A stretch of 64,000 bases of DNA, taken from contig NC_057831.1 in NCBI RefSeq assembly GCF_910594005.1, positions 44,164,001 through 44,228,000 on the forward strand, read 5' to 3'. The translations under genes and the position numbers were made by a program. Shown one piece after another: positions 53,670 through 64,000 of this stretch. Source of the stretch: Cervus elaphus. Lineage: Eukaryota; Chordata; Mammalia; Artiodactyla; Cervidae. Under the pieces are notes generated by a model, which was not told where the DNA came from, searched no databases, and saw only the letters and a program-made list of their open reading frames with translations. How positions within the stretch are numbered: position 1 is the first letter of the stretch; every line of letters begins with the position of its first letter.

Positions 53670-54345
53670 TAACTTGAGATGGAAAGAGTTATAGTTTTTC
53701 AGGTAGTTTTGTTCAAAAAAATTTTTTCCCATTTATAAGTTCAAAATACTAATTTCTACTTTAACATTACTTTTTCCCTGATAATGGAAATAATAGTCAC
53801 CATTTGGGTTTGAAATACCACTCTGTGTTAAATACCTATGCAATCTGCATTTATTATAGGTCAACCAAAAAAAGAACTGGATATTACCTGTCTCCTATAA
53901 TTGGATTGTATTTTCTGAGGAATCATGTTATTCTGGAGTTTTACCTTCTAATTTTCTTTGGTATTACATGTTTGTATTTCCTGAAAATAAATGAGCAATT
54001 TTTTTCCATTTTATTTGCAAACAAGGGAAAAAAAAAAAAAAACATGAAAATCTGAAGAAGACAACAGAACTTCTAGACCTGATCTGACTCATATGTATTA
54101 TTAGGGCATAAGGCTTCCCAGCAAAAGACTAAATATGTTTGTCTCTAGAAAATATTTTATTGAAACCTACCATTACCAACATGTTCTGTGGAGACAAATA
54201 CAGAAGGGGACAGAGAAAATAGGGTCAACTGGATATGATGGTTTCCCCAAAACTGTCTCTTGTAATCCTGGTTAGCATCTGTTCACCTAGCTGCACTTGT
54301 CTCTCTCTGTCTTCTTAAATACTAACATCACCATTGAAGCTTCTG
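53670..54345. other. Unassigned AT-rich sequence
   Basis: No repeat family recognised, apart from a poly-A run near 54030. Confidence 0.45.
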
Positions 54346-54349
54346 ATGT

Positions 54350-54490
54350 ATCCCACACGAGCACTAAGCTTTTCATCTGTATTATTTTACATAACTTTTA
54401 CAATAACCTCGGAAAGCAGATGTTATAATGTCCATTTCACAGATCAGAAAACTTGCAGAACTATAAAATGCCAGGCCTTCACCATTCCAC
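54350..54490 (-). repeat. MIR fragment, antisense
   Basis: 'tttacaataacctcggaaag' with 'tccatttcacagatcagaaa' is the antisense MIR core. Confidence 0.65.
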
Positions 54491-54494
54491 TCTA

Positions 54495-55520
54495 CTTAGG
54501 TTTCCTTTTAGAGCTTCTATATGGATAGATTTCAATCTGGAGAGGTCAAAACTTTGAAGCCACACAGAATCCTTTTACAAATCTGCCTGAGAAGATGCAA
54601 ATGTTGCAGAGATTCTTTCCTTCCCAGTAAAAATGGAGAAATCTGAAGGCTGAATTATACTCACTAGTAAAAATGATGACAGAATTAATAACTACAGTGT
54701 GGAATTCATCATTACAAGTAACCTTTCTCGCTTCCCTTGATTTCATAAACACTGCATATTAAGTCTGGGCCAGATGCCTACAGACATCTTTGAAGACAGT
54801 ATTTCATCATCTGAATATTCGGCCATTTGAAGAAAAAAATAGCTTGTTCCAAATTCCTCACCCTTGTAAATGTTTTTAAGATTTAATGGAAATATAGCTT
54901 CATGCCTGTTATTGCCTCTTAAATGACCACCCACAAAGGCCTCTCCTGTTATGAAAGACTTTCTCAGAATCCAAAAACTGTCTAAGAAAATAATTATTTC
55001 TTTTCATAACTCTTCTGAGTCTGTTTAAAGACAAGAAACTACACGGGATTTGATTAGAATCACAAATAGATCTAAGAGTAATAGTAAAGGATGATAACTA
55101 AGCTATAATAATCAGCACTCCAACTTGGGTTTCTCAGCAAATAATACTTTGATTTTCATGATTTTGTTTAATCTATAATACTCCTTCTCAGCATATAGCA
55201 TAAACTTTGATTTCATGTTTGCATAAAAATAAATACAGTAGCCATATTTGTGTTATGTCTTATCAACTGGAATTAAATTCATCATAAAATAAGGATTTTA
55301 AAGTTTTCTTAAACACTCAGGGCTCATCATATTTTCTACTCAAGCTACAGAAAATCATATGACTACTCCTTTTTAGATTACAGAACATCTTTTTCAAATG
55401 CTGGCTAACATCTAAATCAGGCAAGACCCTCACGGCATTTTCAACAAGAGTCTCTCCTGTTATTTATTTTGTCCAATCCTCTGCCTACATTCTGGTCATT
55501 ATATTCATGGAACCAGGTTA
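54495..55520. other. Unassigned, repeat-poor sequence
   Basis: AT-rich; no repeat, exon or RNA gene recognised. Confidence 0.45.
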
Positions 55521-55524
55521 GTTT

Positions 55525-55780
55525 GTATAAGTCAAGTTGGCTGGTCCAGATATTTGGCCAAACATTATTCTGGATGTGTCTGTGAAGGTGCCTTTTAGAT
55601 GAGATAAACATTTAAACTGGTAACCATGAGTAAAGCAGATTACCCTCCACAGTGTGGATGGGTCCTAACCAATCAGTTAAAGGCCCTAATAGACAAAGAC
55701 TGACCTCCTTGTACAAGAATTTGCCATCAGATGGCTTTGGGGCTCCAAGCTTACAAATTAAGTAGACCAGCAGCTGAAGA
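55525..55780 (+). repeat. ERVL-type LTR (MLT2-like), 3'-eroded
   Basis: 'tcaagttggctggtccagat', 'atttggccaaacattattct', 'taaagcagattaccctccac' and 'ctaaccaatcagttaaaggc' match a widespread ERVL-class LTR. I do not fix the subfamily. Confidence 0.65.
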
Positions 55781-55989
55781 TAGGAACACGTTAGCGTGTT
55801 ATCATAAAGGCATAACCAGCCTAACTTGATGGCTGACTAGAAGTGAAAGGAGAAGGAAAGCAAGAGATGCTGGCAGACTTGGGTCATGAGATTAGTAATG
55901 ATAAAAGTGGCCTCTAATTCCCTTCCACTCACCCCATCTCCAACACCCACCATACACATGCATGTTCTCATGGTGTGGCCTTGAAGCTC

Positions 55990-56456
55990 CTCCTATCAAG
56001 AGGCAGAATATACTTCTCCACTCCCTGAATCTAGGCTGGCCTTCTGACTTGCTTTGACCAACAGAATAAGACAGAAGTGATGTGTTCTATAAGTTCTAAG
56101 CCTATACCTCTAGAGATCTTGCAGCTTCCTCTCTCTTCCTTTTCTTGGGAATCCTGTGGTCACTACTATAGGATGACCCTGGGCCAGCCTGTTGGAAGAT
56201 GGATACAAGGACACATGGCTCATATCTCTATATCCCCAATCAACAGCCAGCCATCTGCCCAATGTATGAGTGAGGCCATCCACAGCTAGCCGACTGCAGA
56301 CATAAGTGAACCTAGTTGGACCCAGCAGAAGAACCACGCAGCTGATCGCAGCCTACATTGCTAATCCATATAATTATGCACTTTAAAATGGTTGTTTGCT
56401 TGAAGACACAAGGTTTTGGGTGGTTTGGTATACTGCAAAAGTTAACTGATATACAG
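55990..56456 (+). repeat. MLT1J/K-like (ERVL-MaLR) solo LTR
   Basis: 'tctaggctggccttctgact', 'tgctttgaccaacagaataa', 'gcagctgatcgcagcctaca' and 'gttttgggtggtttggtata' followed by 'gttaactgatatacag' span most of an LTR. Confidence 0.75.
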
Positions 56457-56555
56457 GATGAGTATAATTGTCTTTCACCCAAATAAGGAATTCAAGAGCA
56501 ACACAATCTGGATAAAGAATCCTATCTTTTGACACACCATGCTTAAAATATCATG

Positions 56556-56766
56556 TTGTTCCTGTTTAGTCACTAAGTCGTGTCCAACTCTTTTTGCAAC
56601 CCCATGGACTATAGACCACCAGGCTTCTCTGTCCTTGGGAATTCCCAGGCAAGAATACTGAAGTGGACTGCCACTCCCTGCTGCAGGGAATCTTCCTGAC
56701 TCAGGGATCAAACCCGCACCTTGCATTGGCAAGTGGATTCTCTACCATTGAGCCACCAGGAAAGTC
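56556..56766 (-). mobile_element. Bov-tA SINE, antisense
   Basis: 'gtcactaagtcgtgtccaac', 'ttcccaggcaagaatactga' and 'accattgagccaccaggaaa' identify it. Confidence 0.93.
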
Positions 56767-57077
56767 TGGGACAATCAAGTAACCAATTGGTTAAACAGTC
56801 ATGGAATTCAGAAAGGAGATGTTGCCTGGAAATAGAAATCTGAAAGACAGGTATGTGACTGATTTCCATGGGTGAGGAGATTGCCACAGGACAGCAGGAA
56901 TACAGTAAAAGGAGGGGAGATCGGGGTGGGGATCCCAGGAACATTATATTTAAGGTCAAGCAAAGCTCGAGAGTCAATGAGAGGAGAAGATGCAATGAAG
57001 GACAGGAAGATGCTACAGAAGTCAAAGGAACTTCTCAACAGAGTCACAGAAATATATATATACACACATAACTAATA

Positions 57078-57399
57078 GGGCTTCCCTCATAGCTCAGTTG
57101 GTAAAGAATCTGCCTGCAATGCAGGAGACGCTGGTTCGATTCCTGTGTTGGGAAGATCCGCTAGAGAAGGGATAGGCTACCCATTGCAGTATTCTTGGAC
57201 TTCTCTTCTGGCTCAGCTAGTAGAGAATCCACCTGCAGTGCAGGAGACCTGGGTTTGATCCCTGGGTTGGGAAGATCCCCTGGAGAAGGGAAAGGACACC
57301 CACTCCAGTATTCTGGCCTGGAGAATTCCACGGACTGTATAGTCCATGGGGTCGCAGAGTCGGATACAACTAAGAGACTTTCACTTCACTTCACTTCAT
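57078..57399 (+). mobile_element. Bov-tA SINE, partial dimer, with 10-bp TSD
   Basis: Two tRNA-derived heads in tandem: 'ggcttccctcatagctcagt' at 57079 and 'gacttctcttctggctcagc' at 57199. Each has its own box B ('ggttcgattcctg', 'gggtttgatccctgg'). One complete tail follows, 'gtcggatacaactaagagac', ending in a (TTCAC)n run. ataactaata is duplicated at 57068-57077 and 57400-57409. Confidence 0.93.
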
Positions 57400-57411
57400 A
57401 TAACTAATAAG

Positions 57412-59020
57412 AGTCCCAGTATTTGGGAATTATGAAGTCATTCCCAGGAGAGGGGATAATGGTAGTGATGGTGGAGCCCTTATCAGAGGTCATTAGAAAG
57501 AGTGGGAGAGGAGGGAAGGATTTGGAAACAATGCTTATCTACAAGGTTCTTGCTGAGGCTGGCAGATAGGTTATCTGGCCTGGATCACTATTTGCCTCTT
57601 TGCTCCAGGAATCTGTGAACCACTAAGAGAAACCAGCCTCGCTGTCATGTGAATTCATGACTTTGAAATGTACAGTCACATCATCTGAGCTCTTCAAGCC
57701 ATCCAGCAAAAGAAGGAGACAGGCACCATCTAAAGGGAAAGGAAAGGTTGATGGGTGAATTTTTCAGGATGGGAGTGATAAATTTATTCCTAAGTGTATG
57801 GAATCACGAAGCCACAACTATGGATCAAAGTCCTGGAGAAAATGAGAGGGGAATGAAAAGATGGAGATGGCCAGAAATGAGACAAAAGGCTGAGGGAATT
57901 CACAGTGGGTGGCCACAAATCCTCACCTGGGAAGGGAACCAGTGGTAGGCGGAGTTGAGGAGAGTTGGCAATGTTTGGAGTTGCAGATACAGACAGTGAT
58001 GACCCCGACAGAGCTTGGTGAGTGGCACTGAACTTGAGTACAATAAAAATCACATTCGTTAGTGTGACTGGGTTTTTCCAACAGCCTGCAACAGTTTGTA
58101 TGTAGAACAAACAAGGCAGTTGGCTGGACTGACCCAAGACTGGGATTTTGAGGACAAATATAGAAGGACAAGGATTACGGGCTTTGAGGTTTTGGCAAGA
58201 GAGCGGTTAAAGTGATATATCATGGTTTCTGTGCTGGCTTAAAAAAAGAGAGAGAGAGAGAGGGAAAGTTTGACTGATGAGCTGGGAGAAAGGGAGGGTA
58301 GTACTGGGATCAGCAATCTTGGAAATAAATGAGTGAGGGAGCAGAAAGCTATGAGGCTGGTGTCATGTACAATGACGCTGGAGTTTAAGGTTCCAGGAGC
58401 AGAGCTATTCCAAAGGATAAGGCCAGGGTGTGGGCGAGATAACTGGGTCACCAAAGCATTGTGGGAGGTGAAGTGTTGCAACTCTGAGACTAAGCCACTG
58501 AGTCCATCCTCCATGCACAAATGCTGAAGATCACCCTGGTGATGACAGCTGGGGGAGAGGGAAGACATTAGCCAGGTGCGTGAGCCTTCAGGAGAAAGGG
58601 GGAAGGGACAGGAAGATAAGATGGCCAGGAAGAAAGGCAGGATACAGTCTCTGGGAATTTCCCTGGGGGCTACAGGAATTGCATGGTTTTGTGTTATAGT
58701 GGCCAAGTAATGTTCTGGAAGCAACAATGACCACAGCTCCTCTGGGCCTAAGGGGTGTGAACAAATAAACAGCTACTGCCCCCCAAAATTGTATTCTCTT
58801 AGTGAGGAATTCACTTATAACAAAGGCAAGATTTAGAGAAAGGGAATTTATATTGCAATAAACCAAGGGTCCAAAGAAACCCTATGGAAAAAAGTTTGAA
58901 GGAGATCAACAGATGAAGGCAGTGGGGAGAGAAAGTCTGAGAGAAATGATAATGTCCTTCACTGGGGAATTGAATCATTATTACTTTCGTATAGGAGTTT
59001 TGTTTTCACAGATATCTCTA
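57412..59020. other. Unassigned sequence
   Basis: Possibly very old repeat DNA, but I cannot name a family. A short (GA)n run is at about 58245-58262. The 162-codon minus-strand frame at 58239-58727 is not protein-like. Confidence 0.4.
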
Positions 59021-59022
59021 AG

Positions 59023-59072
59023 ATTTGTCATATTTGGGTCCAGGCCAATTTGTCATATTTGGGTCCAGCAAC
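59023..59072. repeat. Tandem duplication, 25-bp unit
   Basis: The block starting atttgtcatatttgggtcca at 59023 is repeated from 59048. The copies agree through 'gggtccag' and then diverge. Confidence 0.95.
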
Positions 59073-59544
59073 AATGATGCCTTAGTATACAGTCAACATT
59101 CCTCTTTCCTTGGAATTATCTCAGGCATGACCAGAGATACTGTTTAGCATCTAGACGTATTCCTTGTTTTGAAGTTTAAGTAGTTCCATGAGTGGAACAA
59201 GAAAGCTTTTTCTCTGTAGATCACAACAGAACACAAGCCAGGAGGTTTTACAGGGATAATATGCCCTAGAAAGAGAGGGACAAATGCTCATCTGATAACC
59301 AGAGTTTTATTCTAGCAGCCCAAAGAATCTGAAAAACTAAAGATGAACAAAAGTCATCATATAAGCATGACCTCTTGACTGACATGGTCATTCAAAAGGT
59401 TTATTTTGAAGTTTTCAAATGGACAAAGACAATACTGTCTCACAAGGACTCATCTGCTAATAGCCTCCATCTGACACATAGCTGCCGGGAGTATAAGCGA
59501 GCGCATCTCTTCCAAGAAACAATTAACACAAAAGTCTTAAAAAA

Positions 59545-60005
59545 GGCCTGTCCTTTCACCCAGCAGTTCTATTACTGGGTGTTATCCTAAAGAAATAATC
59601 ATAGATATGCCCCAGGTTCAGCCATAATTGTCAACAACCCCAAAACCCAATATTTAGGAACACAGTTAAATAAATGGTCCGATAATCATACAATGAAATA
59701 CTACAGAGACAGTAAAAGGGACATAGAGGCATATGAAATATTATGTGGCAAGTTAGTTATGATTTATTCATCTAAAATCAGGCTATAAAATTGTTTACAA
59801 AAAATAAAAATAAAAAATTTCTTATACATGATACCAATTTAAAAATGAAATATTATGTAGGCCTAGAACAAAGACTGAAAAGATATCCATTAGAATAGTA
59901 TCTGTGATTATCTTTAGATGTTTGCAATATATATGGTTTTGATTTTCCTCTTTTCTCTGAACCTAAGAAAAATCTCCAAACCAAAAATGTATCATATCTG
60001 TAATA
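59545..60005 (+). repeat. Ancient L1 (L1M) ORF2 end and 3' UTR
   Basis: 'cacccagcagttctattact', 'gggtgttatcctaaagaaat', 'caatgaaatactacagagac' and 'gattttcctcttttctctga' are old L1 in sense. No intact frame. Confidence 0.82.
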
Positions 60006-60467
60006 AGAAAAATTAATACCATGCTTTTATCAGTTTCCAGATATAAGATATTCCAAAACAGTACCTTAGAAAATCAGGTTTAAATATATTTTTTAAATTA
60101 GGCAGTGAAGTATAAAGGAAGAAAGTATTCCCTGTTCTTGAAAATGCAGAACAAAAGAAGTATTTGTCCTCATTTTGAAGAGAAAACTCTCTTTTTAGCA
60201 AAAGTCCTTTTTGGGTTGGTGGTTAAAGGAATGTTCCTACCTCTATGTTCTGATCCTTTTTGAAACAGGGGCTGATATCTGTAAATTCCCAGAAGGAGTC
60301 AAAGGTTATTTTTCTTTTCAAATGATCAATAAAGATTTTAGCACATATTCTGTGCCCTGCACTGTATTTAATATGCAGGTTATCCAAATAATGTTTTTTT
60401 TTTAAACTCAAGGCATTTATAAATCAACGAAGAAAAAGCTGCAGCTATTTAAATATAGCAGACATAT

Positions 60468-60513
60468 AGACCTTATTAGATCTTATTAGCAGACCTTATT
60501 AGATCTTATTAGA
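60468..60513. repeat. Tandem duplication, 23-bp unit
   Basis: agaccttattagatcttatt plus 'agc' at 60468-60490 is repeated with a single terminal difference at 60491-60513. Confidence 0.96.
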
Positions 60514-61159
60514 ACAATAAGCATTCAAGCAGTGTTACTATTTATGAAGACTTCTTAAATACCATATATGCCCAAATATAAGAATAGGCATTTTCCCAAA
60601 ATTCTCCTGAAAAGAGGGATATTCGAGTATTTCTAAAGGCTCTCATATTGCAGGACATTCTCTACTTTATTTAAACAACTCTGTAATGCTTGGGAAAGAC
60701 TCATTACCCTAAAACGACCTCAGTATATGCTTTTCTGAGAAACCGTCAGAGGTCACATGACAGAATCAGTTACAGAAGAGATAGAGATTTAAAACAGATT
60801 TTGTCATTATTCCTGGAGTGAGGCCCCATAACGCAAATGTTTAATATCACTATAAACAAACATTTAAAAAATAACTACCTAAGTGAGTGTAATGCATATT
60901 ATTTAACATTTACTTTATTTCTGGGTGTGTATTCAATGCTACTGTAATAAAAAGAAATGGTTTCAGAAGGCAAGCTCCCCTTCCATCATAATGATAACGA
61001 CTAAGAGAACATTTTATAGTTTATAAACACTCCCCAAAACATCATCATACTCAATTTTACTACTTACAGTAAAAGGATGAATTTGGGAAAGAAAATTTTG
61101 GTAAGATGAAACAATATTTATTTTAATGCACATAAATAGGAATCAACTCATTGAATTTT

Positions 61160-61650
61160 TTTTAGAAACTTGTTTTTTAAGACCAGTTTAATTGGGGGAA
61201 ATAATTTTAAAATGATTCCTAATGAATCTGTTACTAGCAGAGTAAAAATATCAATTAGCAATGGAGGCCTACTTCCTAAAACAATAAGCATTTGACATTG
61301 TAAAGATGATTCCACTCTCTTTTACATTTTTTTTTCCCAGCTCTTTGCACACTATGCAACCCTTTTAGTTTGGCATCACAAGGAGAAAGAAGTAAAGGAT
61401 TTCATTAGCACTGCTACATGGGCCTCAGAGTATGTTCCCAACTTCAGAGGCTATTTCACTTTCTAGCTTGGATGATTAATTTTAATCCAGAAAAAATTTA
61501 GCCATCTAGTAAAGGGCTATAAGATCCAAAATAAAACTTAATGTTTGATTTACTAATTAAACTGTTCTCTTGACATTGTCAACAGAGCAGATCTTAACCG
61601 ATGCAAAGATCTGAACTTTCAACTAAATTTGAAAGCTTTATTGCTTGCTC
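61160..61650. promoter_or_regulatory. Candidate conserved non-coding element
   Basis: About 490 bp, repeat-free, AT-rich and rich in TAAT/ATTA and TGATTAATT-type words (near 61470), typical of developmental enhancers. Conservation is not measured here. Confidence 0.3.
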
Positions 61651-62064
61651 CTGACAGAAGAGAATGGAAAGCAGCTCTCCTATTGAGACTACTAACTCAC
61701 ATCTACCCAACTCGGCCAGCTCCCTGCCCCTTTGCTAAGCAAGAGACAGGGAGGGAGATCACTGGTGGGAGGAGGTGAATTCACCCTTGGAAGATGCTTT
61801 GTGAATTTCTAAAGTTGAAATAATGAGTCGGGCAGACCCCCGCCCCCACCAAGCCCCTTCTTCTCTATATATAACATTCTTTATTTTTCTTTCTTGGCCC
61901 CTCACACAGTTTAAAGGAGATGACTGACAGCTGCAAGGAAGGAAGGAAGGATAGATGATAGACTGATATATGTGTATACATACGGAGACAGATACAAAAT
62001 AATTTATATGCAACATATATTACATATATTTTAAATATATATATATCATATGTTATGTGATCTA

Positions 62065-62148
62065 TGTCTCTCCTACTAAATTAAAGCTCCTGAGGGCAGG
62101 GACAAACACAGTAAAGTGTAGGTACCCAATAAATTTCATTGAATGAAA
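62065..62148 (+). repeat. L2 3' end
   Basis: 'aaagctcctgagggcaggga' and 'ggtacccaataaatttcatt' followed by 'gaatgaa' is the L2 terminus. Confidence 0.75.
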
Positions 62149-62502
62149 AAAGAACTACAACAACAACAAAAAACCCAACCTTGACAAATTCCTCCTGTGC
62201 TTTCCTTCTATCTGAAACGTCCCCTCTATCTCATTCTCACCTGCCCAAATTCTCTGTTTTCCAAAGCCCAAACCAAATGCAACTGCCTCCTCAAAATTTT
62301 CTGTGATTCTTCCAGCCAAAAAGAAACTCTTCATCATCCAGATGACCACAGCACGTTGTCTGATCTCTTCTCAAAGTTCTACCCATCTTCTAGCCTACTC
62401 TCCATAGAAGAGAGGCTCTATCTGAAAGCCACATTCCCGCTGAAGGTGGCAGGTTTTTATTCATCTTTGATTTCCTTGTCACCCATCGATTCATCCACCT
62501 TA

Positions 62503-62785
62503 AGGCAGCCGAGCATGGTGGTTAAAATGAAAACATGGGCTCAGAAGTTCGACATGAGAGACACAAATCCTAACTGCACCGCCTACTGACTCTTACTGGC
62601 TGTGTGATCTTGGTTAAGTCACTTCACCTCTCTGAACCTCGGTTCTCTCATTTTTAATAGGTAATATGCAGCACTGATAATAGTACCTACCTCTAGGGTT
62701 ATTTTGATGACAAAATGAGTTAATCTACGTAAAGCACTTCGAAAGTCTTCTGAAATGTTATAGTAAGTGCTCAATGCAAGAACTC
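62503..62785 (+). repeat. MIR SINE, nearly full length
   Basis: 'gagcatggtggttaaaatga', 'tggctgtgtgatcttggtta', 'cacctctctgaacctcggtt', 'agtacctacctctagggtta' and 'aagtgctcaatgc' give the whole MIR in order. Confidence 0.9.
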
Positions 62786-62924
62786 TATTATCGACTCAGT
62801 CTAATGTACCGAGGCTCTCCTATGCGCCAGGCACACTGCTGGGCTAGCATATCAGTGCGTGCTCAGAAGGGACTCTATAAATATTTGAGGATTGACGGAT
62901 AAGACTGAACATTGACTCAGCTCT

Positions 62925-63060
62925 TTATTAGTCAATAGCAAAGGTCTTTCCAGGTCCAAGGTCTCACTTAATTTTAACAACCATCCTAGAGGATGGATGT
63001 CATCATTCCTACTTTTGTGCAGAAGCAAATGGAGTCCCTTCTGCTTTGAACTACACAAGC
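62925..63060 (-). repeat. MIR fragment, antisense
   Basis: 'tctcacttaattttaacaac' with 'catcctagaggatggatgtc' is antisense MIR core. Confidence 0.6.
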
Positions 63061-63069
63061 ACATATTTG

Positions 63070-63655
63070 ATGGGTGAGGAGTCTCTATAGTGTTCACCTC
63101 ACAAGCCCTCCAACTTCTAGAGACTTTTTTCCGTTCCCTCCTGCAGCTCCCTTGACTTCACATGAAGCATCTTTTTTAGCATCTGTTCAGCCTGACTCCT
63201 GTCATTAGATACATTCTTGTGTGTTTATAATGCACCACTGATTTGTTTCAGACTAAATCGTGGGATCTAAAAATAAAGTGATGTTGAACATATTTCTTTG
63301 CATATTAACTTTAAAGAAATAGATTAATCTTTTAGAAATAATCAAAAATGAATGATCCACTCAGCATGTAGCAGTTACCAAAAAATAAAAAATTAAAATT
63401 ACAATGCCTCAGATCCCCACTTTTCTGCCCTTATCTTTTCTGAATTTATTAATTTAAGTATATACTTCATAACTTTTCATTTTAAAAATTAAGAGGTCTA
63501 GTGAGCCTACGGTAAACCAATAATCTTCTTCCCTGGGGACGCTTCAATGAAGGCAGGATTCATTTACTCTCCAAGTCAAATTCCCATTTTCAAAAATGAC
63601 ACTGTAGAATTGTCCTCATTATCCTAAGAGGTGGAGCAAAGAACAATAAATGAAG
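63070..63655. other. Unassigned sequence
   Basis: No repeat or gene recognised. Confidence 0.45.
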
Positions 63656-63659
63656 GGAC

Positions 63660-63790
63660 AGGGACTTCCCTGACGGGTCCAGTGGTTGGGACTTCACTTT
63701 CCAACGCAGGGAGTGCAGGTTCAATTCCTGGCCAGGGAGCTAAGATCCTACACGCCTTGCACCCAAAAAGCAAAAACGGAAAACAGAAGT
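63660..63790 (+). mobile_element. CHR-type SINE (short form)
   Basis: 'gggacttccctgacgggtcc', 'agtggttgggacttcacttt', box B 'ggttcaattcctgg' and 'gctaagatcctacacgcctt', ending in an A-rich tail. Confidence 0.88.
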
Positions 63791-63904
63791 AGTGTTGTAA
63801 CAAATTCAATAAAGACTTTTAAAAAATGAAATAAAAATTAAACAAAGGGACACATAATGGTATAAAAGCTTTCTGAAATTTCAACCATTTTCTAACACAT
63901 CTGT

Positions 63905-64000
63905 TTTGTCCACAACAGGCCAGGCGTGACGAGGGATCCTGAGGTGAAGAAGGCATAATTTCTTCCCACAAGGAGCTTCTGAATGGCAAGGGAGCTGAGA
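63905..64000 (-). repeat. Possible L2 fragment, antisense, cut by the window end
   Basis: 'tttcttcccacaaggagctt' followed by 'ctgaatggcaag' resembles antisense L2. The copy runs off the window. Confidence 0.35.

Larger units (their letters stand above)
60010..62060. other. Repeat-poor AT-rich sequence
   Basis: Contains a 23-bp tandem duplication (60468-60513), a small (GGAA)n near 61938-61950 and (TA)n near 62030-62050. No exon or RNA gene. 61160-61650 looks like a conserved non-coding element. Confidence 0.45.

Noticed and set aside
58239..58727. 162-codon minus-strand open frame
   Set aside because: Starts in a GA-run and has low-complexity Ser/Leu/Pro composition; not protein-like.

Overview
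This window is mammalian genomic DNA from a ruminant, most likely a bovid (cattle, yak, sheep or goat type). The diagnosis rests on about fourteen Bov-tA/BOV-A2 SINEs, four BovB (RTE) LINE fragments, six CHR-type artiodactyl SINEs and two ruminant-type L1 3' ends. Older mammal-wide families (MIR, L2, L1M, MaLR/MLT LTRs, hAT and Tigger DNA transposons) fill much of the rest. The exact species cannot be read from the sequence alone.

I find no convincing protein-coding exon, tRNA, rRNA or small RNA gene. The longest reading frames all lie in repeats or in non-repetitive sequence with no recognisable protein character. The only protein-like stretches are dead retrotransposon remnants: a BovB reverse-transcriptase C-terminus (9.6-9.9 kb), an L1 ORF2 C-terminus (20.15-20.39 kb) and a short frame-shifted L1-like RT relic with the GRAPGPDG motif (39.5 kb). 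The window is best read as intergenic (gene-desert-like) or deep intronic DNA.

Layout. 0-10 kb: dense repeats, including a complete Tigger-type MITE, BovB, BOV-A2 with a younger Bov-tA in its tail, and nested MIRs. 10-12.7 kb: mostly repeat-free DNA with an octamer-containing block and a modestly CpG-enriched block. 13-17.5 kb: an old L1 split by a MaLR-type LTR, BovB, Bov-tA and an old antisense L1. 18-24 kb: a relatively young antisense L1 with a 12-bp target-site duplication, a (CA)n array, a long antisense L2 and a purine-rich tract. 24-31 kb: scattered SINEs, a hAT-type MITE, BovB and a possible LTR. 30.3-33.2 kb: the longest stretch without a recognised repeat. 34-38 kb: a hAT MITE, a long antisense L2 and an MLT1 LTR. 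38-48 kb: SINEs, the RT relic, L2, an antisense L1, two CTCF-like motifs in convergent orientation and a (GGAA)n tract. 48-50.5 kb: repeat-poor. 50.5-57.4 kb: a run of plus-strand MaLR/ERVL-type LTRs with L2. 57.4-64 kb: repeat-poor DNA plus L1M, MIR and CHR copies.

Family names are given from recognised diagnostic sequence, not from a database run, and boundaries of the old repeats are approximate. I did not find a new biological system. The items most worth checking are the L1-like RT relic, the CTCF-like motifs, several repeat-free AT-rich blocks that look like conserved non-coding elements, and the sequential insertion structures.
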